Assembly: GCA_016705335.1 (NCBI GenBank)
Contig: JADIYN010000024.1
Coordinates: 1-64,000, forward strand
DNA: 64,000 nucleotides
From: Draconibacterium sp.
GTDB taxonomy: Bacteria; Bacteroidota; Bacteroidia; Bacteroidales; Prolixibacteraceae
Direction: 5' to 3'
Below are positions 59,321 through 64,000 of the stretch, piece after piece (position 1 is the stretch's first letter; every line of letters starts with the position of its first letter). Below the pieces are notes generated by a model that did not search any database, was not told where the DNA came from, and worked only from the letters and a program-made list of their open reading frames with translations. Both the position numbers and the translations under genes were made by a program.

Positions 59321-60879
59321 TTAAAACACCTTCTTTTCAACTGTTTTCAATTTTACATCCTCTATTCCTTCAACCGAATGGCTTGAGAAATTGGTCACAT
59401 TTTTAAGTATAAAAAGTGGAGCATCATCACTTTTTTGAGCATCAACATGATAAAATTTTGCATCATGAACATCGTCCAACACAAAAGCCGGACGCTCATC
59501 GTGATTTATAAATCGCAGCACAACATCGCTCACTTTCAAACCCTTTACATATCTGAAATACATGCCATACGCGGGAAGTGAATGCCAGCGATAAGGATCG
59601 GGATACATATCAATATTTTGGGGAACGTCCTTGTCAATTGCTTCCTTTGAAGCTCCACCCCTGTAATAAATCCTGATATTATTTAGCGTTAAGTCTTCAA
59701 TATAATAACCGGGAATTCCCATTATCATGGCTGCTCCAATTTCCGAGAATTTTGGCCGTCCACCCACATCGTAAACATTTATATTGCTCAATGTAATACG
59801 CCGGCAAACTCCAACCGGAGTACCTTCGGGACCACGCATCCGGGCATTCAGCCTGATAAAAAACGGAGTGTCAGTAATATCGCGCATGGTTATATTGTCC
59901 ATCAAAATATCCTCAATTATTCCACCATCTGCGGTTTCTATAGCCAACCCACGCGAATGTTCAAACACACAATTGGAGACGGTGATATTTTTAAACCCTC
60001 CGTTTGATTCAGTTCCAAGTTTTAAACGACCTGTAATACTGTGGTTTGCATTGGGTTGTTCATCCCTGAATTCGGTTTTAAATGTTCCGTCCAACATAGT
60101 TCCATGATCGAAGCCAAACACCTGGCAGTTGGTAATTGTAACATTTTCAGTGGAGCGGGCATAACCAAGGGCATACGAAGATTTCAGGCACAGCCCGTCA
60201 TCGGTGGGTGAGTTAATAATGCAATTTGAAATAATTACGTTTTACAACAGTCAATGTCAAAAGCATCCTGATCGGCATCAGCACGGACGTTATCAATCGT
60301 CAGATTATCAACTCCGGTTGCTAAGTACGCAAAATGGCCGCCGTGCAATATCGAAATATCCCTTATAGTTACGTTAGTACAATTCTTTAAGGCAATAGAT
60401 TTGTTACCTGAACCTTTGATATCGGGCTTATCGTAGGTATAAAGTCCACGTCCCCAAATCATACCATTGCCAATAATTGCAACGTTTTTCAGGCTGTCAC
60501 CATAAATCAGACTGTTTTGCCAGTAACTGTGACCAAAATCCTGAAACTTTTTATACCATGCATCAGCTTCAGGCAAGTCGTACCCCACTCCGTTCTTTTC
60601 ACTGTCGCCAATTAATACCGCTCCCTGAGCGAGATAAAGTGTAATGTTACTCTTCAGATGGATAGTAAACGAGAGATATTCTCCTGCGGGGAAATAAACT
60701 GTTCCACCTCCATTTCTTGCAGCCGTTTCGATAGCAGAATTTATTGATGCTGTATTATTGGTTTTGCCGTCGGCTTTAGCACCAAAATCGATTACATTGT
60801 AAAATACCTCTTTTGCAGAAGTAAGCAGTTGGATTAAAACAATTAACAAAATAATCAGGAATAGTTTTTTGCTTTTCAT
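59321..60879 (-). CDS. GH28-like polygalacturonase family protein, one frameshift
   Basis: About 520 residues, secreted (signal to ALTSAK-like end near residue 23), right-handed beta-helix with DFGAKADGKTNNTASINSAI at the start. The frame 60879-60235 ends at DIDCC and shifts at an A/T run at 60240-60243; one more base gives KNVIISNCIINSPTDDGLCL and joins 60121-59321. GH28 acidic residues appear as DQDAFDID (classical NTDGID with Gly to Ala), SPTDDG (classical DD), FDHG (classical GHG with His) and GRLKLG (Arg and Lys). So catalytic residues are largely kept while flanking residues are changed, which may mean a substrate other than plain polygalacturonate. It sits directly after GH3 (10 bases). 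Confidence 0.85.
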
Positions 60880-60889
60880 TTTTAGTTAT

Positions 60890-63265
60890 TTACTTTCTGC
60901 TTAACTCATTCATATAAAAATTGGGAAACAACACATCATTAACTTTTTCAACTACCATTTCTTTTGGTAAACTGAAGTTAGCTTTTAATCGGATATCTTT
61001 TGACGAAGCCCCGATTCGAACCTCATAATCACCTTTGTCAGCAATCCATGAACTGATTCCACTTTGAAACGAAGCTAAAGAAAGCGCATTTAGTTCGAAA
61101 GTTAACTGCTGACTTTCGCCGGGTTGCAGCAATTTTGTTTTTGCAAATCCTTTTAATTCCTGAACCGGTTTTTCAACCACATCACCGGGCGCGGAAAGGT
61201 AGAGTTGAGCTATTTCCTTTCCGGCAACTTCACCCGTGTTTTTAACTGTTACTTTAACTTCAATTTTATCGGAAAACTGATTACTGCTCAAAATCAAATC
61301 TGAATATTCAAAACTTGTGTAAGACAATCCAAAACCAAACTCATAAGCAGTTGGAACATTAAAAGAATCAAAATAACGGTAGCCCACATAAATTCCCTCA
61401 TTGTAAAAAGAATTTACCGGGTTCTCAGCAGGTTCGCCGGGAAAAGTTTTTGCAGATGGTAAATCTTCATACTTCAACGGAAACGAATCGGGTAATTTTC
61501 CGGAGGGATTAACCCTACCTTTCAGAATTTCGGCAACTACATTTCCACCTTCCTGACCGGGTTGCCAGGCTAACAAAATTGCGTCAGGAAAATCCCGCCA
61601 ACTGGCAGTTTCCCAAACCCCTCCAACGTTAAGAACAACCACAACTTTTTTTCCCGAAGCATGAAAAGCAGTACATACATTGCGCACCAAATCAAGTTCG
61701 ACCTGAGTAATGGGGAGATACCCGTTTTCATAGTTTTCACCACCACTTCTACCCAGAGTAATTACGGCAACATCCGATTTTGATTCATAATTTTCAATTT
61801 CTTTTGCTGAAAGTGGCTGTTCTTTGCTAAATGCCACCAACCTTTTCGCAAAATGAGGTGGAGCCTGGTCGTTCGTTATTCCATTGTCAGCGCGCATTTT
61901 AGGATTATCGAAATATGGGGGAACAAGATTTTCCTTTTTTGTTTTTTCGATAAAATCAACATAATTTTTCTCTAATTCATCCAAAACCTTGAACCCGGCT
62001 GATTTTAAACCTTCATTTACTGAAACCGCATATTTATTGCTCCTGATTCCGCCACTTCCGGTTCCGGCTTCAATAAGGTAATATCCGATTTTCCCGAACA
62101 AAGCAACAGTTTTTTCACCTTTTAACGGAAGGGTATTATTTTCATTTTTCAACAGTACAACTCCCTCAGAAGCCGCTTCAGCCGCTATTTTTGCATGGGT
62201 TTCCAAATCGGGGATCATTGATGGTTTATAGCCTTTGGCGCGTGGTGAACTGAGTTTGAGTTGCAGGTTATAAACCAGGTTTTTGTCCAGTGTATTTTCG
62301 TCAAGTGTTTTATTTTTAAGTGCCGCCGTCAGTTCGTTAACTTCGTCCATATTACCACCCATCAGCATGTTATTTCCAGCCCTGACTTTTGCCACAGCAC
62401 TTCCATAACCATCAAAATCGGTCATAAATGTTCCTTTGTAACCCCATTCTCCCCGAACAATATCTTGCAGCAATTCAGGATTTTCGGCAGTATAAAAGCC
62501 GTTTAATTTGTTGTAGGAAGTCATAATGCAAGCCGGGGCGCTTTCTTTAACAGCAATTTCAAAACCACGAAGATAAATTTCGCGCAAAGCCCGCTGACTG
62601 ATAACCGCGTTGTAGGTTCTGCGATTGGTTTCCTGGTTATTTGCCAGAAAATGTTTTAGTGTGGCTCCAATTCCGTTGGATTGCAATCCGTTTACCATTG
62701 CCGCCGATAATTTTCCGGATAACAAGGGATCTTCTGAATAATATTCAAAATTTCTCCCACACATTGGATTGCGATGAATATTTAATGCGGGCATTAAAAC
62801 AACATCGTAATCATATTCAAGTACTTCATTACCAAATGCTGCACCTACTTTATTAATCATTTCCAGATTCCAGGTTGCGGCCAAGCAAGTTGAAGTTGGC
62901 CAGGCTGTAGTGTAAGTGTATTCCGTTGCTCCCGGGGGCAGCGGGTCACGGTTCAATCCTGATGGTCCGTCGGACAAAGCAGAAGAAAATATGGAAAGAC
63001 GGGGAATTACCATTTTTGAATTCTGGTTGGCAATGATAATCCCGGTTCCCTGTTCGATATTTTTAGATTCAACAGCGGGTAAAAATTTGCCGTCACCAAC
63101 AGTTAACCCGATTTTTTCATCGCTTGTCATTGCTGCAATTACATCTTCAATTTTATCTTTACCCAGTTGTGGCGTTGTATGTATTTCTTTTTCGCCACAT
63201 GATATCACCCCAAACTTAACTGCAAATAAAATCAAACTCAATGCAAGGATATTTTTTGTCTTCAT
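60890..63265 (-). CDS. GH3 beta-glucosidase-type lipoprotein, intact
   Basis: An intact 791-residue protein with a lipoprotein signal (lipobox V-I-S-C at residue 23). N-terminal barrel: NIHRNPMCGRNFEYYSEDP near 170, GATLKHFLANNQETNRR and GYKGTFMTDFDGYGS near 285 with the nucleophile Asp. The second domain has EGVVLLKNENNTLPLKGEKT and PGQEGGNVVAEILKGRVNPSGKLPDSFP. The acid/base Glu is probably in the loop around GGENYENGYLP near 510. The Fn3-like C-terminal domain runs from about 655 (YEFGFGLSYTSFEYSD) to GASSKDIRLKANFS. No PA14 insert, unlike the GH3 at 34648. Likely exo-beta-glucosidase, xylosidase or arabinosidase; the sugar is not determinable. 10 bases before GH28. Confidence 0.93.
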   Translation of the reverse strand: MKTKNILALSLILFAVKFGVISCGEKEIHTTPQLGKDKIEDVIAAMTSDEKIGLTVGDGKFLPAVESKNIEQGTGIIIANQNSKMVIPRLSIFSSALSDGPSGLNRDPLPPGATEYTYTTAWPTSTCLAATWNLEMINKVGAAFGNEVLEYDYDVVLMPALNIHRNPMCGRNFEYYSEDPLLSGKLSAAMVNGLQSNGIGATLKHFLANNQETNRRTYNAVISQRALREIYLRGFEIAVKESAPACIMTSYNKLNGFYTAENPELLQDIVRGEWGYKGTFMTDFDGYGSAVAKVRAGNNMLMGGNMDEVNELTAALKNKTLDENTLDKNLVYNLQLKLSSPRAKGYKPSMIPDLETHAKIAAEAASEGVVLLKNENNTLPLKGEKTVALFGKIGYYLIEAGTGSGGIRSNKYAVSVNEGLKSAGFKVLDELEKNYVDFIEKTKKENLVPPYFDNPKMRADNGITNDQAPPHFAKRLVAFSKEQPLSAKEIENYESKSDVAVITLGRSGGENYENGYLPITQVELDLVRNVCTAFHASGKKVVVVLNVGGVWETASWRDFPDAILLAWQPGQEGGNVVAEILKGRVNPSGKLPDSFPLKYEDLPSAKTFPGEPAENPVNSFYNEGIYVGYRYFDSFNVPTAYEFGFGLSYTSFEYSDLILSSNQFSDKIEVKVTVKNTGEVAGKEIAQLYLSAPGDVVEKPVQELKGFAKTKLLQPGESQQLTFELNALSLASFQSGISSWIADKGDYEVRIGASSKDIRLKANFSLPKEMVVEKVNDVLFPNFYMNELSRK

Positions 63266-63430
63266 TTATACTTTTTATTTATTTGATTGAATTCTATTGA
63301 TGCTGATTATTAACAAAGTAATACGATGGAGTGGACAAAAACTTCCGTTATTTCAATCAGTTGTTGTTCTATTTTAACCTGAAATGTGTCATAAATCAGG
63401 AAACACAGATTGCGGATATTTTATTTTCGT

Positions 63431-64000
63431 TTAAAAAATCAGTTTTGAAGTAATTGATTCAGGAAAATCATTTTTGATTTGGGCTATATCGAAAAAACCT
63501 GCCTGTATTGATTTATTTAAAATCGAAATTGTGGCTTCGTTGTTTCCCTTCCAGAAATAAGGGAAAGCAGAGAAATACAAAACATAAGGATTTTCAGGCT
63601 CTAACGTGCGATACACAAAAACTATTTTATTCAACATTTCAGCATTTTGCTCTTTCACAACCTGGTTGCCAAAATGAGTAACAAAGTATTCCAAGAAAAC
63701 CATTTATTCTTTGATACATGTCAGTTTTAAAGGAATCCTTTTCCGTCAATATTTTTTCGTTCAGAACCCGAATCTCATTTTTCCACCACGAACTGTCTTT
63801 TGTCGAAAAAGCATCAATATAAGGTTGTCGTGCTTTTATTTCAAAATTAAGACATTCCTTCAGCCGGTTCAATTGATTGGTATATTCTGGCCTGGCAACT
63901 AAATCACTGTATTTTGAAGCAAAAGTTTTGTCGCTGTTAAACGGTGCTGTTGTTGACATGTTTCGGGCAACTGTTGCAGCTTTCAGAAAATCAGCGCTTT
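63431..64000 (-). CDS. C-terminal part of an unrecognised protein, cut by window edge, one frameshift
   Basis: The frame is open from the right edge (SADFLKAATVARNM) through 63959-63639 and, after a shift near 63700, through 63703-63431, in total about 185 residues. The sequence is helical and polar with no membrane segment and no lipobox. The last part (FSAFPYFWKGNNEATISILNKSIQAGFFD) has the look of a TPR repeat (small-large residue alternation, W-K-G-N). Function unknown; it may be a TPR protein or the tail of a PUL-associated regulator. It is followed by a 165-bp gap before GH3. Confidence 0.6.

Noticed and set aside
1..64000. tRNA, rRNA, CRISPR arrays, insertion sequences
   Set aside because: None seen on either strand: no cloverleaf-like clusters, no regular repeat-spacer pattern, no transposase motifs.

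Overview
The window looks like a 64-kb piece of a Bacteroidota chromosome. The evidence is a SusC/SusD pair with an ECF sigma factor and a FecR anti-sigma factor, many glycosidases with lipoprotein or Sec signals, GH92 and GH20 enzymes, and AT-rich DNA with short gene gaps. The SusC N-terminus (STN domain, then a carboxypeptidase-D-like regulatory domain and plug) suggests Bacteroidia of the Marinilabiliales/Prolixibacteraceae type; this placement is an inference from protein style, not from a marker gene. Every gene I can support lies on the minus strand, so transcription runs from high to low coordinates.

Layout in transcription order. (1) 64000-58294: end of an unrecognised protein, GH3, GH28, aldose 1-epimerase-like. 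(2) 58243-55028: membrane acetyltransferase-like protein (DUF5009/NagX type), CPBP membrane protease, cytoplasmic Gfo/Idh/MocA oxidoreductase. (3) 55020-42362: GH78, GH92, HAD phosphatase, GH92, GH92; the GH78 and two of the GH92 enzymes carry the same C-terminal pair of modules. (4) 42252-34648: DHA2-type MFS exporter, DUF3089 hydrolase, alkaline-phosphatase-superfamily enzyme, GH101-like enzyme, GH3 with a PA14 insert. (5) 34198-26866: ECF sigma, FecR, SusC, SusD, then a strong terminator. (6) 26687-1: a dense run of two GH123-like enzymes, an unassigned TIM-barrel glycosidase, an alpha/beta hydrolase, GH172, a second copy of the unassigned glycosidase, a GH109-like enzyme, a uroporphyrinogen-decarboxylase-like protein, a FucP-type sugar permease, a GH29-like lipoprotein, GH20, a six-hairpin glycosidase-like protein, GH29, GH172 and the start of another lipoprotein.

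The simplest reading is a large polysaccharide utilisation locus. SusC/SusD would capture and import oligosaccharides, the sigma/FecR pair would sense import through the STN domain of SusC, and periplasmic or surface enzymes would trim the glycan. The left block combines families known for N-acetylhexosamines (GH20, GH109, GH123-like) and fucose (GH29, FucP-like permease), with GH172 for furanosides, which points to a GalNAc- and fucose-containing glycoconjugate. The right block adds alpha-mannose (GH92), rhamnose (GH78), beta-gluco/xylo (GH3) and galacturonic-acid (GH28) activities. Substrates are inferred from families only. The least explained parts are the duplicated 970-residue glycosidase, the GH123-like pair and the URO-D-like protein sitting between catabolic genes.

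About half of the large genes are broken by frameshifts, most of which I can trace to single-base gains or losses in homopolymer runs. They hit enzymes, transporter and SusC/SusD alike, so I read them mainly as uncorrected sequencing errors and annotate each broken gene as one locus, giving the pieces.
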